Of a stretch of 64,000 nt of DNA, positions 46,318 through 58,904 are shown in pieces. Source of the DNA: Rutpela maculata (Eukaryota > Arthropoda > Insecta > Coleoptera > Cerambycidae). Within the stretch, counting starts at the first letter, position 1; each line of letters begins with the position of its first letter. The stretch covers positions 104,659,823 to 104,723,822 of the forward strand of contig OW386291.2 of NCBI GenBank assembly GCA_936432065.2, read 5' to 3'. The translations under genes and the position numbers were made by a program. A model generated the notes under the pieces. The model searched no databases. It saw nothing but the letters and a program-made list of their open reading frames with translations, and was not told the DNA's origin.

Positions 46318-46548
46318 AATCTGGGAATACAGGAAATACTTAGGAAATAACTGGGAATGTTTGGAAATACTGGAAAAAACTTGGGAAGAATTGAGAATAC
46401 TTGGAAATAACTGAGAATTCTCGGGAATAGTTGGGAATAACTAATAATTATCGGAAATACTTGGGAATAACTAAAAATTCTTGGGAATATGTGGAATAAG
46501 TCGGGAATAGAAGGTATTCCCGGAATACCTGTACAAAATTTTGAGAGT
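46318..46548 (-). repeat. GGGAATA-type minisatellite 2
   Basis: About 20 imperfect copies of units based on (G)GGAATA(C/A). It ends with CGGAATACCTGTACAAAATT, nearly the same phrase that begins minisatellite 1. It is followed by AGTGGCTGACCCTTCGAATT, the inverse of a phrase at 42284-42302. Confidence 0.85.
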
Positions 46549-49500
46549 GGCTGACCCTTCGAATTGCCTGTAGCTTGGTGGTGGTGTTCTGTGTGCAAAT
46601 GCGTCAGAAACGGTCTTCAGTGTACGCAATTGTGCGCATGTGAAGGACATTGTTCTCAAAATTATTAGTTGTAAATATTTTCTTTTTTAGATGTAAAACA
46701 ATTTTTTATTAAAATGGCTACACACACTTTTTTGTATTTTTTTTTTCTTGACTCAGGATGGAAGACTTAAGGGAGGGGGAGCAACTAGCTCTTTACAGAT
46801 CCATCTCAACAAAATTTGACTACAACCACTGAATTTATTGACTACAAGAACAAAATTTGATACCAAACACGAATATGCAGATAAAATGTCAAATTTTTGC
46901 TACCCTATTAAAAAATAATAATAAATACAGACATCACGTTTTAGTATACAACACATATTTAAAAGTGGGTTTTATTAAAAAGTATGGCGTTTAGGTGGAT
47001 CAGTCTATGCCTAAAACCAGGGGAGTCCAAAATTTTTGGGGTCTGGGTTGTTCTTTCATCCGACCGCACTATAAAGTGCTTTAAGTGATTTGCGTAAATT
47101 GTAATGATGCTTGTATCAACCAAGACGATCTGGAAGATCTCGACGAAGAGCAAGAGAATGAGATGGAGAAAAAATTTGAACTTGAAAAACAAATAGAAAC
47201 GAAGTCAGTGTGCGAGATGGCGAATAAAATGGATATTGAGGCGGATATTACTGACCACTCCGACTTCGACAAAATCGATGATGAACTGGATCGAGCAATC
47301 AAAAGCGAAAAATAAAATAAAATAACAACAAATAAAATTACCGATGATGACACCACGAAAAAAAAAACGCGCCGCCTACTCTAATGGAAATGAGTATATT
47401 TTTCCTGCGCGTGATGCGCATAAAAATTATTAGAATCAATCAAATTTGAAAACAAAAATAGAATTAAAATTTCAGTAATATGAGTTAATTAATGTTGCAG
47501 AGACCGCGAAATGTATTTTTTTTCAATGAGTGTACGCAAATTTGCTCGACGAAAAACTATTAAAAATAATCCTATATTTCGAAAAAAATATCAGGATTGA
47601 AGTTATAGTCATATTTTAGGTTAATTTTGAGGCAGAAAGTACATTTTTCATGAATTGGAAAAATTTACCCAATTTTGCGGCACTCTAGTGCGAAACCGTT
47701 TGTCTCACAAAAAAAAAACTTATCAGAGAGAGAATGTGTAGTGAATTTATTTATTCCTCTTTAATTTAGTATGAAAATATTTTTTTCCAAAAGTGCACTG
47801 GAACTGGAGATATTTGTAAAAAATTTCACGTTTTTTTAAGTTTTTTCGAAGTTCCGGCGAATAAAATAGTCCACGACATATTAATCCTACCAATTCCTAA
47901 AACTATCGCAAAACTTTCTTTAAAAAAACAATTTATTTGATAGACTAACACCTTTATTAAGTACCACCTTTTTGGTTATTTGTTAATATAATAGGAAATA
48001 AACATATTATATAAATAAATGTTCCTAAAAATAACTACAAATCGCGCATATGCCTGATTTCTTCGAATTATTTATATCTACCGTGTTCCAATGTTTTTTT
48101 TTACTTGAAACTCCAACAACGACAAATATAATTAACTTTTCATCAGACCTCGCAATAAAAAGAGTTTGTACCATTAATTACGATTTTTTGTGCTGTTTAA
48201 GTGAACTTTATCTCACGGAAGGGAAGTCTCAATTTCAAAAGAATAGGAAGTATTATCGAAACAATAAAATACTATAGAAGTTATTACGTTGGACAAAAAA
48301 ACATTTAATTGTCGAACCTATTGACTTTTCTATTGTGTTTCAGCCTCTGAAGGAAAATTTCGTTGAATGGGAGGATCACATTGTTTCGCGGAGAAAAAAG
48401 TAAGACAAGTCAACGTTAAAGTGTTAAATGATTGTGTAGGAAAATGCATTTATCTTCATCACATCATTTATTCTTTAGGGAAACGTATTTTGCTTAAATA
48501 AGTGTTTTAAGAATAATTTAAACGTATTTTACTTATGTTAATGATATTGTGCAATTAGTGTTATGTGCTATATTTTATTTCAAATGATTTCTTAATTTAA
48601 AAAGAAAATCTGTAAAGATTTTTACACAGAACTAACTATCCATTCAACTTATGAATTACTTTTTCCTTTGGATGTAGATTTCTTTTAAGTAAAAGAACTT
48701 TAGGTTTTATTTCTAAACACCATTCCTAATTCCAGTCAACTAGAAGATATGGTACGCGCTTGCGGTAGTCTATCTCAAACGAAATGTAGTCCATGGTCTG
48801 ACTCACCATTAGAAACGTGTCACTTTGTATCGCTTAAGTCCTTCAATGTGCCGATAGCCGCTCCCTCCGTAGGCGTGTTGTGTATGCTATTTCTGTAAGT
48901 TATTTTGACATTCAAATTTTTTAGGTGGTTCTAGTCATTCTTGCTTTAATAATAATTTAAGTTAATAACCATGACTTTTTGAAGGCCTTTTGAAACGAAA
49001 AAGCGTGAAATAACAGATGTATGTAGATATAGTATGTATAGCGTCAGTTCAGATCACACCCACCACAATGCCTTTTAATTTAGTGTCAACCAATGAGAGA
49101 GCACTAAGCCACTCCTGCCTCAGCGGGAAATTTAAATATGCCATTACAGGGATTCGAGTCTCTCGCGGTGACAAATTACTCCACAATACAAAACGTCCTT
49201 ATAACTCGGGAATAATCGGAAAAAAGTCCTTTTGACCGTCCATTTGTAAGCATGTTGTTTCCAAATTCCGATATTAAAGCAAATATCATTAGGCAAAAAA
49301 TGAAATATATAAAATATTACACCCAATGATCCTAAATATAAATAAATCATAAAAATCATATTTAAGTGTTGATGTGGAACTCTAATGAAAATTGAAAAAG
49401 ACAGCTAATGATGCTTACTGTATTAGCTAAATCAGTTAGATCATATATAACTTGAGAAGCGGTTAAGAAAACAAAACAAACAAACATTTAATATTTCAGT

Positions 49501-50589
49501 TTCTTGATGTCCGATCGATCTAAAATTTTGGTTTATTGAATCATCCATGAGGTTGTTCATTTAGCTGACTTTATTTATTATAAATTAATAATTTACATCT
49601 TGAACTGATATGAATGAATTAATAAAATGTAGAAAACAGATATTCAATCTATTCCAAAAAATAAAGATTGATTCTAAGTACTACGGGGGCCCACCCTAAC
49701 TGTCTGTGTACCCCCCGATTCTTGGGGACAATGTTTTTCATAAAGATTAAAGCCGAAGGAACAATTTAAGACATGTCCTAAAAAAAACTGGCTGTACTTT
49801 CAAAATGGCGTCCGTTAAAAAAAATGCAAATATTGTTTTTGTCATTTAACACAAAAACTAAAAAAGATGGAGAAAAACTTTCTGCACAAAAACAGAGTGC
49901 ATAAAATGTTCTACAATTTTGTTCTTATATAATATTTGGATAGGAGTTACCATTTTCTAGATAAATGATTCAACTCTTAAAATAAAATATAAAATTCAAT
50001 ATAATACAGCTAGGGAGGGCTCCCCGACTAAAATATTTTCGGTTGGCGCCCATAACATAGCTGCAATTATCACAACAATTCCTTTGTCGGCCTTTTTTAT
50101 GATTTTCCAATTCACTTTAGACACTATATTTTCCTAATGCATGTTTAGGTAATAAAAAGCACACATTTTATTGTAAAAGTTATTTGAACAATTTCGACAT
50201 TCAAATTAAATATCCACACGAATGTCCACTTTACATGATTTGTAAGGTCAGTAAACGCTTATTTAAACTAGTTTGTAACATCAATCCTAACGCCTGATTA
50301 TGCAGATTACCTTAATTTGCATAAAAATAACGGCCGCGGTATTTCCGACTCTTCGAAGCATTCTAAAATAGTTTTTACGTTAAAATAATATTAATTGAAA
50401 ATATGAAACTAAAATATCTCATGGACAGTCGACAGAATACAAAAAGTGGCATTTTACATTAAATACAAATATTTCTAAATTTTCAAACACGTAAATGATG
50501 TGTTTGAATTTAATAATTTCGGTTTACAACGCTGTCGAAGCCCAGAAATAAGATTAAATTTTGAAAAACCTTGGAGAAAACTGTTTTCT
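46549..50589. other. No gene supported over 4 kb
   Basis: An acidic, lysine-rich frame at 47085-47315 begins with GTG rather than ATG and shows no domain. Frames at 48050-48277 and 49017-49235 are also unrecognised. No long repeat seen. Two CxxC residues at the start of the acidic frame are not enough to assign a function. Confidence 0.45.
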
Positions 50590-51000
50590 TCTACTAACGT
50601 GAAAAAAGTGTGGTTGTGGATCACCACAAAGATGCTGTTTTGGGGGCTATGAGCCTCGCTATGGTTTTAATAGTTTCATACCCCATAAAGCTTACGTAGC
50701 ATTCTATGTGATTCTATTCCAAGTCAGCTTTAGCAATGAGTGTTACACCGAAATACTTAACTTTCTTAGAGAACGCGAGTCTTCACAAAGGTAATATAAA
50801 ATTCCTTCATTCCTTTTCCTCGTAAAAATAATTAAGACCTTCTTATTGGTGTTCACCGAAAGACTCTTTTCAGTGTACCACTTCTTATAATTAATTAGAG
50901 CTGTTTGCATTAGCTCCGATATAGCTGTACAAATAAGAAAATAGTTATCAATAAATAAAATCAAATCTATTCGGTATATGAAGCAATAAAAATAAAGTTT
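50590..51000 (-). pseudogene. Non-LTR reverse transcriptase fragment (palm end and thumb)
   Basis: On the minus strand the sequence reads IDLILFIDNYF (a decayed Y-x-D-D region), then ISELMQTALINYKKWYTEKS, LSVNTNKKVLIIFTRKR and, after SISV, KKVKYFGVTLIAKADLE and KTIARLIAPKTASLW. This order (catalytic box, a helix with a KW pair, LSVNxxK, FTRKR, VKY(L/F)GV) is the end of the palm and the thumb of Jockey/R1-like reverse transcriptases. The catalytic Asp pair is not preserved, and stops interrupt the region. It lies in the wrong order relative to the RNase H piece at 52039-52790, so the two are separate insertions. Confidence 0.78.
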
Positions 51001-52038
51001 CAGAAGACGTTGGAAACAGTTTTATTATTCTGAATAACTAAATTCTCAGACCCACATCTCGATGGCACCAGCATTTCCTATTACTACAGTTTAAAAAATA
51101 CTGCAATAAATTGAAACAAGTAAATAAAAATGTGTACATCATCAAACTGAAAGCCTTTGGAACAAACCCAATTGATTTTCGTCTTATTTATATATCCATT
51201 CAAGCAGCAGACGCTTTCAGATTGCACAACTTTGTACGGGCTAATGAAAGACAACATAGTGGCGATAAAATAATATTGTTTCAAACTTTTGCTTTGTACT
51301 TTTTTGCTGGATAAAGCGAAACACGCTGCTTTGTTTAATTCGAGATGACGTATGGAATGGGTACGGACTGAGGCGAAAATAGAATTATAGATTCCTCTGC
51401 TCCACTTTGCGAATTAATTGCTCAGTGCTCACTGAGAAAATACACGCCAAATTAAATGGAAGGAAGAAATGCAATAGCAGTTGTTAATAAATTGTATATA
51501 AATAACCCTATCACTACAATAATATCAAAATTTAATTACCACAAACTGGAAGTAAAATTAATTTATAAAATTTAAAGTAAATAATAAATTAGTTTGTAAT
51601 TTATTTTTTATATACTTTAATAAGTGGAAAGGAAACCGCAATCATTTATATTTTCTTGGATTCACCGGCATTTTTTCTTTTAATGGACGACTATATTTTT
51701 TTTTATTTTCAGGTATATACCTTTGAACAATTATAATAATACAGGGTTTGCGGTTTAAAAATATCCAATAAATTAGTAAAATAAAAATTTATTCAAAGAA
51801 AATATTTAACACGTAAACACAGAAGAAAAAAAATGTGTAGGTAGCTCTTTACACAAAACTTCCCTCTCTGTTTGGCATCTCTTATTTATTAATTGTTTTC
51901 TTCCGTCAAATTCCGCCCTGTATGTTCTTTTTTTCTTCTAAAACTATATCAGGTCTTCTCCTCGGTAGATTGTAGATTGTTCAAGAGGTCGCTCGGCTCT
52001 TTCAGCCCTACTTCACATCGACCTGACTTACCCTACAA
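51001..52038. other. No coding sequence; part is probably the 3' UTR of the next element
   Basis: The first 900 bases show nothing. About 51905-52038 is G/C-richer and directly follows the minus-strand stop of the non-LTR fragment, so it is probably its 3' untranslated region. Confidence 0.5.
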
Positions 52039-52790
52039 TTAGTTGTTGCCCAGGACTCCCAAGCTTTTTATAAGGCTTGTGATTTTCCTGGGGGCTAATT
52101 TCCCTATGTCTTCAGGCGTTAGTTCCACCTTTTCTCGGTCTAGCTTAGTGCGGACTAGCACCTTGCATTCGCAAAGAATATGTTCCGCAGTTTCTATTGC
52201 AGAATCGCAATGCACATATCGTTGTCTGCCTTGCTCATGTTCTTACGATGGTATTTTAAGGGGGCAATGGGTTGTTAAAACGCCTGTCATTAGCTTTAAG
52301 TCGGACTTTTCGAATTCGAGAAGCCTTGTGGCATTCTTTGACGAAAAAGTGATGAACTTTTTCGCTTGTCTTTGGCCCGGAGTATTCCTCCAGGAGGATT
52401 CTTTCTGTTCCTTTTCCCATTTTAGGACCTCCTCCGTTATGTGTCCCTTAGATAAGCCACAAAACGGTTCGGGCCCAAAGGATGGGGCTTCAGCGCCATT
52501 TTTTTGCCAAGGCGTCAGCTAATTCATTTCCTTCTATTCCCTTATGCCCTGGCACCCACATCAACGTAAACTTGTTGTTTTTGCCAGTTGCTTCAGGGAT
52601 TGTCTGCACTCCCAGGCAATTTTAGACTCACCTGTGAGCTTTTAGCGCTGCCTGGCTGTCTGAGAGTAAATAGATCTTTGCCCTTCGAATGCCTCTATTT
52701 ATGCATTCCTGGGCACACAGGTCTATAGCATAGATTTCCGCTTGGAAGATGGTTCGGGTTTTGCCTCCTCGGTAACTGTCAACTATATTC
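52039..52790 (-). pseudogene. Non-LTR retrotransposon RNase H domain and C-terminus
   Basis: On the minus strand, TRTIFQAEIYAIDLCAQECI then IYLLSDSQAALKA and LMWVPGHKGIEGNELADALA give the RNase H catalytic order E, D, H, D. RNase H removes the RNA strand after copying. The reading continues through disrupted frames to a Cys/His cluster, HCDSAIETAEHILCECKVL, and ends PRKITSLIKSLGVLGNN with TAA at 52039-52041. That true ORF2 end makes the polarity certain. The reverse transcriptase that should precede it is absent above 52790. Several frameshifts and stops show decay. A 159-codon plus-strand frame (52043-52522) is only the antisense of this. Confidence 0.87.
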
Positions 52791-52845
52791 CATTATTTCC
52801 ATCATAGTGTCTTAATTAATTATTTATATAATTAATCAAATATGC

Positions 52846-52990
52846 GGGATGACCACCCTGTATATTTTTCATATTTTTCTTCCCTGACAGTTGGGTTAAC
52901 TATGTGCGAAATATTATTGTCCCTTGTCATATTTTTATCGTTAATTATTTTTTTTTGTGTCCAACCCGTATATTTTTCATTGAAACTATA
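52846..52990 (-). repeat. Copy of the ~125-bp ACAGGGTGGTCAT family
   Basis: GGATGACCACCCTGTATATT is followed by CAGTTGGGTTAACTATGTG and ATATTATTGTCCC, the inverse of the unit seen at 43911-44245. A second partial unit may begin at 52966. Confidence 0.6.
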
Positions 52991-52997
52991 TCCCATT

Positions 52998-53287
52998 TCT
53001 TCGTTGGCAATAGCGTTACGGGGTTCCGGGTTCGAATCCTGGCTAGGTTATGGATATTTAGTGGCATCTTTCACGTGTTGCCGAGCGGTAGTAAAGGGCT
53101 AGACCGCGGTTGGGTGAAAGGTAAAAGACAACACGGCTAGTCGTTCTCCTCCCCCGAGTTCGAGTCTCAGCGGCGGCGGATGGCAATGTCGCAGGGAATA
53201 GATGTTGTGTTGTTGTTTATGTGTACGAGTCCTGGTTGAATGGGGCGAATCGCTATAGTTAAACCCCGCCAGGAAAAAAAAAGAAAA
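52998..53287 (+). repeat. tRNA-derived SINE, copy 1
   Basis: Contains two tRNA-like promoters in a row. The first has a B box GGGTTCGAATCC (53028-53039); its A-box part is shortened. The second has an A box TGTTGCCGAGCGG (53077-53090) and a B box GAGTTCGAGTC (53156-53166). A non-tRNA body with ATGGCAATGTCGCAGGGAAT follows, and an A-rich tail begins at 53273. A second copy lies inverted at 58905-59198. It would be transcribed by RNA polymerase III and moved by a LINE partner not identified here. Confidence 0.85.
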
Positions 53288-53370
53288 TAATCAAAAGACT
53301 TATATCTGGTAACCGCGAAGGCCATTTAATATTCGATCTACGCATTTTTGTGGATGTGTTTCATTTAGGT

Positions 53371-55009
53371 GGGTCATTCTACAAATAACGTACCATTCTG
53401 AAAATACTAATTTGAAAAAATTTAATGATAATAATTTAATAAATTTTGGTGAATTTATTTAGAACCATCATCTAGGAACAATATAGATGCATCAGCAACG
53501 CAGTTTTGAAGGAAATAAATTAAATTAAATTAGTAAATGCAACTAACATCTTGAAATGTGTCCACTGTGTTACCAATTAAAAAACATATATTTCAAGGTA
53601 TACTTAGTTGATTTTGTTTTTTATCATTAATATAATTAACCCTGAGTTAATAGAGAGACCCTCAATTATTAGTTTTTATTAAACAAAATTTCTAATACTA
53701 AAAAATTTTGGGTGGAAATGTCAGTCTCCTACTTTATCTAATTGACAATAGTAACATTATTCAAATTTTGCAAAATAAAAGGTTTCCTTTGATTCAAACT
53801 TTTGTCAAGTTTCGTAAATTGAATAGACGAATTATTTACACAATTGAAAAAAAAAGAAATTCTCTTTGCTCAGTTGTAAGAAAATCTTCTGGTAACGCAG
53901 TGGAACGAGGGTAACGCAGGAGACATTAGAAGCAACAATATATTTTTTTAAATAACCTATTAGTATTACTGTATTATAAAATATAAAAACTAAAAATGTA
54001 TATAATATAAAAAACATAATAAAAAAATACATTCTATTTGAAAATGTTACTCTCATTTTCTCTATCAGCATCATTTTCTTTTTTCTCTGTACCGGCGTTG
54101 TTTTTCGGCAGGAGTTAATGCCATAATCTGCTGAAAATAGTGATTTATTGTTTATATTAATTTAACCTTTTAAAAGAGTTTCGGTGGTACATATTTTCCC
54201 CTGTGTTACTAGCTGTCTACTGCATTACCAATGCCTTGGTAACTTAGTGGAACAGTAACACAGTGGAAAATATAACCTAAATTTGCTCAACCACGTGGTA
54301 AACATATATAATACTTTAACTATTTATGGACTACTTCTTATTTACTCTTTGTCATTGCTGAATAAATAATATGCAAATATAAATATAATTAAATTTTACC
54401 TCATATAATACAGGTAACACAGTAGAACTGCAATAAACACACCCACCCTCATCAATAGAGTTAACATTTAAAATGTGCAGTACTACCAACTAATTCAAAC
54501 TTTTAATTGTTTATGGTAAACTAAACTGTTTTTTTTTGCATATAATTCATCAGAACGCCATCTACATAAAATTATTTGTAATTTATTACGGTAACATAGT
54601 GGAAGTAACACAGTGGACAACATGGTGGGACACAGTATAGCAACATTATAATACAGAAATATGAATTAAACTTTATAATCCAATCTTGCAATGCTAATTA
54701 CAAAAATAAAGGCATTTGAGAATATATTTAAATTAAGTGTTAATATGGTACTGTATATCATAAAAAACAAAGAAATTGTTAGAGGTATGTACTTGGGACA
54801 ATTATGTTTGAGGTACACCAACAGCTGCATTTAAAATTTTCTTGCCAATTACTACATATAAAATACCAAATAAAAAATGTCAATATACTTACAAAAACAA
54901 TGGGTATTATTAATGCAATGTTATTTATTTTTTTATTTTTTAAGATTTTGGTTTTAAAAAATGTAAAAGGTCTGGGACGGCAAAATGTATCCTGATTGTA
55001 GAATGACCC
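53371..55009. mobile_element. 1.64-kb TIR element with an array of a 15-bp motif
   Basis: Ends GGGTCATTCTACAA and its exact inverse. AGGT flanks both sides (53367-53370, 55010-55013), a likely 4-bp target duplication. Inside, the motif GGTAACACAGTGGAA, with small changes, occurs about ten times in both orientations between 53561 and 54618: minus at 53561, 54196 and 54216; plus at 53891, 53910, 54238, 54254, 54413, 54590 and 54604. No transposase is recognised; the short frames here (53708-53914, 53832-54074 minus, 54804-54995) have no domain. The motifs could be binding sites for the mobilising transposase. Confidence 0.78.
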
Positions 55010-55013
55010 AGGT

Positions 55014-55847
55014 ATTGTGGTACATTAACTCCATAATAAGGTGGAGCTCCATCCTGCTAATAACACGTTTTATCCAACAGTTGTCCTGGATTTATCTGGT
55101 TTGGAAATAAGTGGATTGAGGCTAATTCGAAGTTGTAAATAGCGAAGTGAATTTAAATTTCCTTATTCTATATTTCCCACCGTGCGCCATGTCGCCAAAT
55201 CCAACCGACGTATGCTGATAAATCAATCAATCAATCAATCAATAAAAAATGGTTCGATGATGTTTTCCCCGCCCACATATTTAATTTTTGAGAGTATCGT
55301 TCGACCTTCTTCCATTCACTGAGGATTTTGACCAGCATATATCGACAGTTGTCGATTTACAGAGCCATTAAGCCAAAAAGTATTGATCGGAGCGTACTAT
55401 CCTGCTGACATAGTTAACGTTAACTTCAATGTTATTCATAATTTCCTGACAAAACTACATCCTTTTATTAGGATCATTTAATTCACGTACTAACTTTATA
55501 CCACTCGAAAAATGTGGCTCGAAACAAAGGATCACCTCCATAAGTTTGTTCCAAAAGTTCAAGTATTTCAACTGCTGGCTTTTCAAATTTAAGACATTTC
55601 GCGTGTTGCTCTTCAGTTACGTACATGTTTTTGTTTCACAATAGAATGTCAGTTTAGTTTAGTAAAACAGTGATAAAACACGAAAGTTAAAAGTTTCTAC
55701 ACTAGGAGATACCCCCAATTATTAATTTCCGAGTTAATCGAACCTCGAAAATTGTGAAGTATGTGCAATGATTTGTTGCTCCAACCATCGCGAATATTTA
55801 TATCCACGATTTCTAGTAAGTGAGAGGAGTAACTAAGTAACTACCTT
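55014..55847. other. No gene; AATC microsatellite
   Basis: A short AATC repeat lies at 55221-55243. Nothing else is recognised. Confidence 0.55.
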
Positions 55848-57160
55848 GTGCTACTGCAGATGTCGGGAGAGGCAAAATACCTTGAAGTTATCATATACTC
55901 CAAACTTAATTGGAACCAACATCTAGACAGGATTATACCTAGATCGGTAGCCATACTGGCAACATGTAGACGATTATACGGAAAATATGGAGACTTAAAC
56001 CTGGTATGTTGTACTGGCTCTATACCAGATCCACCATCACACATGCTGCCTTAGTTTTGTGGACCAAAGCAACTTCGACAACAATTCATTAACAATCAAA
56101 ACCGGATACAGAGACTGGCTTGCGTGGGAATCATGAAAAGCACCCGTTCGGCCACCAGAGACCCCACTTAGTACAGAGATCCAAGGGGAGGCCAGAATGG
56201 AAGCATATAGGCAAAACTCAAACAACTCGGATCTTCACGAAGCAAGATCGAAGCATAAGAGGATAATTAACATAGTAGAAAATCCTCTACGGAATACGAG
56301 GCCAGATTACATGACACCAAGCCTTAATGTATCACCATTGGAGATAGGGAGGATTCGTCAACAGGAGTTACTGACACATTACGAAAAGGCTTAACCTGGT
56401 ACACTGATAGGTCTGGAAACAGGAGCTGGGATAGGAATACATGGAGAAAGGCCAATGTGTACGCGAAAAAGCTAATCGATGATATGTTAAGCAACCGATA
56501 TCCATTGTATCAGACAGTCAGGCAGCACTAAAGGCATTATTTTCTAACAAGGTATTATTAAGTCTGGTACGGACCTACTGAGGAGCTCAAAATTTTGGGT
56601 GAGTAGAACGGAGTTAAACTACTCATGATGCCGGGATATTTCAGAATGAAAAAGCTGATAAACTTGTTAGATAAAGAGCAGCCAACACATCCTGTGGCAA
56701 CCCGCGCTGGTCATCACTAAAAGCTCTGCCAGAGGGCCATGAACAAACATAAAAACCATTGGAGGAATATTCCAGGAAATCGACATGGAAAAACACTTAT
56801 TAGAGGACAAAGTCCAAAACAAACTGAAGAGCTGCTCAATAAGGAAAGGATGCGGTTCAGAATTATAAGAGGACACTTTCCTGTCAAGAAACACCTATCT
56901 ACAATCGGAATATTCGACGGCGACCTGGACTGTAGATTATACAGAGCGAAACTAGAACAATGGATCATATGATATTCAAATGCAAGGCACTGACCCGCAG
57001 AAAATATAACATCTAGGAACAAACACATACAGACCCGAAGACCATCTCATTTTCAGGTCTGTATCACTTGATCAGTGGCACAGGGATATTAAACTGGTTA
57101 GAGTTAGTCAGGACAGGAAGAGCGTAATAAGCCCAGGAGGTCGCAGTGCCCTCGAAATTT
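55848..57160 (+). pseudogene. Jockey-like non-LTR ORF2: thumb, RNase H and C-terminus
   Basis: In order: SGEAKYLEVIIYSKLNWNQH (55860) and VAILATCRRLYGK from the thumb; a linker with IQRLACVG, SKHKRIINIVENPL and RPDYMTPSLN (to 56394); LTWYTDRSGNRSW (RNase H first Asp block, about 56394); ending of the second Asp block near 56515 (SDSQAAL-like after a frame change); PGYFRMKKLINLLDKEQPTH (the PGHxxIxxNExAD block, badly decayed, about 56633); NKHKNHWRNIPGNRHGKTLI; RFRIIRGHFPVKKHLSTIG; and FKCKALTRRKYN. At least six lesions break it. The layout from YLGV to the zinc-knuckle end is that of Jockey-clade ORF2, plus strand, with endonuclease and catalytic RT domain missing. Confidence 0.9.
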
Positions 57161-58904
57161 TTTAACAGGCGAGCCTTGAGTTAAAAAAAACTTTGCAATT
57201 ATCTGTAATAGGAATTAAATACATAATAATAGTAATTATCTTATGAAAAAATACTTATCTTATGAAAAAATACTGCGATCAGAGCTAATACAAGGAATTC
57301 TAAATAGCTATAAGTTTACTAGTAATCAAGGGAGATGACATTGACGACGGTATCAATACGGTTATCCGTGTTAATCCTTCTCGCAAATTGGATTATCCTA
57401 GAATCCTAGATTGATATGTGGCAATATAAGCTTCATCGGTCTCTTGCTGAACGTACAATATTTTGAATGTTCTGTTTATAAACTCACATACTATATTATA
57501 GCAGAAATGAGATTTTCACATCAAATTATAGCAATTTTCAACGCAATTTTCCATCCAAACAGGATTTTGCTTAACAGAATACCTAAAATATTAAAATATC
57601 ACGTTCAAGACTTTTTTCTAATAAAAATACCGTTGCAGAATTTTAACTGTCAAAGTTTTCCTTTGCATACACACACAGGTGTACTTTAGAAGCCGACGAT
57701 TCCGCTAACGCCCGACTTTTCTCCTGGCACAAAAGGAAACAAAGCCGGGAATTTAGAGTCCTCGTGTAATATTGTTTTCATATTCATGAATAACATTGTT
57801 AAAAGAAGCCGGCGGACTAGCAAGCAACCTAGAATGGGTATCATAACAACTTACATTCAATTTATACCTTCCAATTTACCAGCAGAATGTTTTATAGTTT
57901 TCGGGGTAATTGTAAAACTTTGCCTTGAACGAATTTAATTGGATAGATTATAGATTTTTTTGCTTTTTATCTAGAATCGCGAAAATAATTGAGTTGTCTG
58001 AAAATAATGGTCGTTCCAGATTTTGAATATACTATGTTCCAAATTAAACTTGTCGTTGCCGTCTTGAAATCCATAAGAAAAACAACTTTGGAAAAAGTGA
58101 GGAGTTAAAAAAAACTGAACCGCCTTAAAAAAATTTCGTTTAAAATTATGATAAAATTTCACCATCGCATACAGTTAACTGAATCTTATTATTGAGTTAA
58201 AAATACGTTTGCATTCGTTATTTGTTCATTTTTACACCGAGCTCAATATCGATATTAGATAATAAATTTCAGTTAAATGGGCGACGTGCGACGGTAAAAT
58301 TTTATTTCATAATTTTTAGTGAAATTTTTTGAAGGTGGTTCAATTTTTTTTTTTTCACCCTTTTTAGTGGCCTCGTTATTAGAGAATCCTGAAATCACTA
58401 TGTATCAAATTTCATGTACTTAAATCTGCAAAAATATTGCAATTAACGCGGGGGTTGGACCTTGAATTTTTTAACTAGTTATCAGCTTCTAAAAAAACCT
58501 AACTGCCAATGTTAAATGCAATGGGCTCATTTAGGCATATTCACTTTATAATTTATTTTTGCATTTTCCGTATTTAACCCTTCAAGTATATATAGTGAAA
58601 AAATTAGGCCGCTAGGGTTAATATTAACCCTAATATGTGATTTAGAATTCGTAACAAATTCGAAACAGTCGACGGCACTGAGTGAGCATGTGTGACGTCA
58701 CACCACTCCACTGGTTCTATGAGTTATGAGGTTATATTCAGTTTAAGAGATTTCGTTTTACATTGTGCGGGTGTGGTGTTATTTATTCAGAAAAAAGAAG
58801 ATGCCAGTTCGATCTTATCCTTCTGATGATATGTTACTACAGAAGAACTGTGAAAAGGACAGTTCCCAACCTGCATCTTTTTTTTATCGCCTTATTTATA
58901 TTAA
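57161..58904. other. No gene; two small repeats
   Basis: TTATCTTATGAAAAAATACT is duplicated in tandem at 57238-57275. A perfect 20-bp palindrome TAGGGTTAATATTAACCCTA lies at 58613-58632. The frame at 58763-58972 runs into the SINE copy and shows no domain. Confidence 0.5.

Noticed and set aside
46314..46598. Minus-strand Pro/Ile/Phe-rich 94-codon frame
   Set aside because: It is a translation of the GGGAATA minisatellite.
47085..47315. Acidic, lysine-rich frame as a host gene
   Set aside because: Starts with GTG, has no domain, and its antisense is also open, which points to compositional bias.
52043..52522. Plus-strand frame of 159 codons
   Set aside because: Antisense of the non-LTR RNase H and C-terminal region, whose minus-strand motifs are unmistakable.
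50590..52790. A single non-LTR element covering both minus-strand fragments
   Set aside because: In minus-strand order the RNase H part comes before the reverse transcriptase part, the reverse of a real element, so they are separate insertions.
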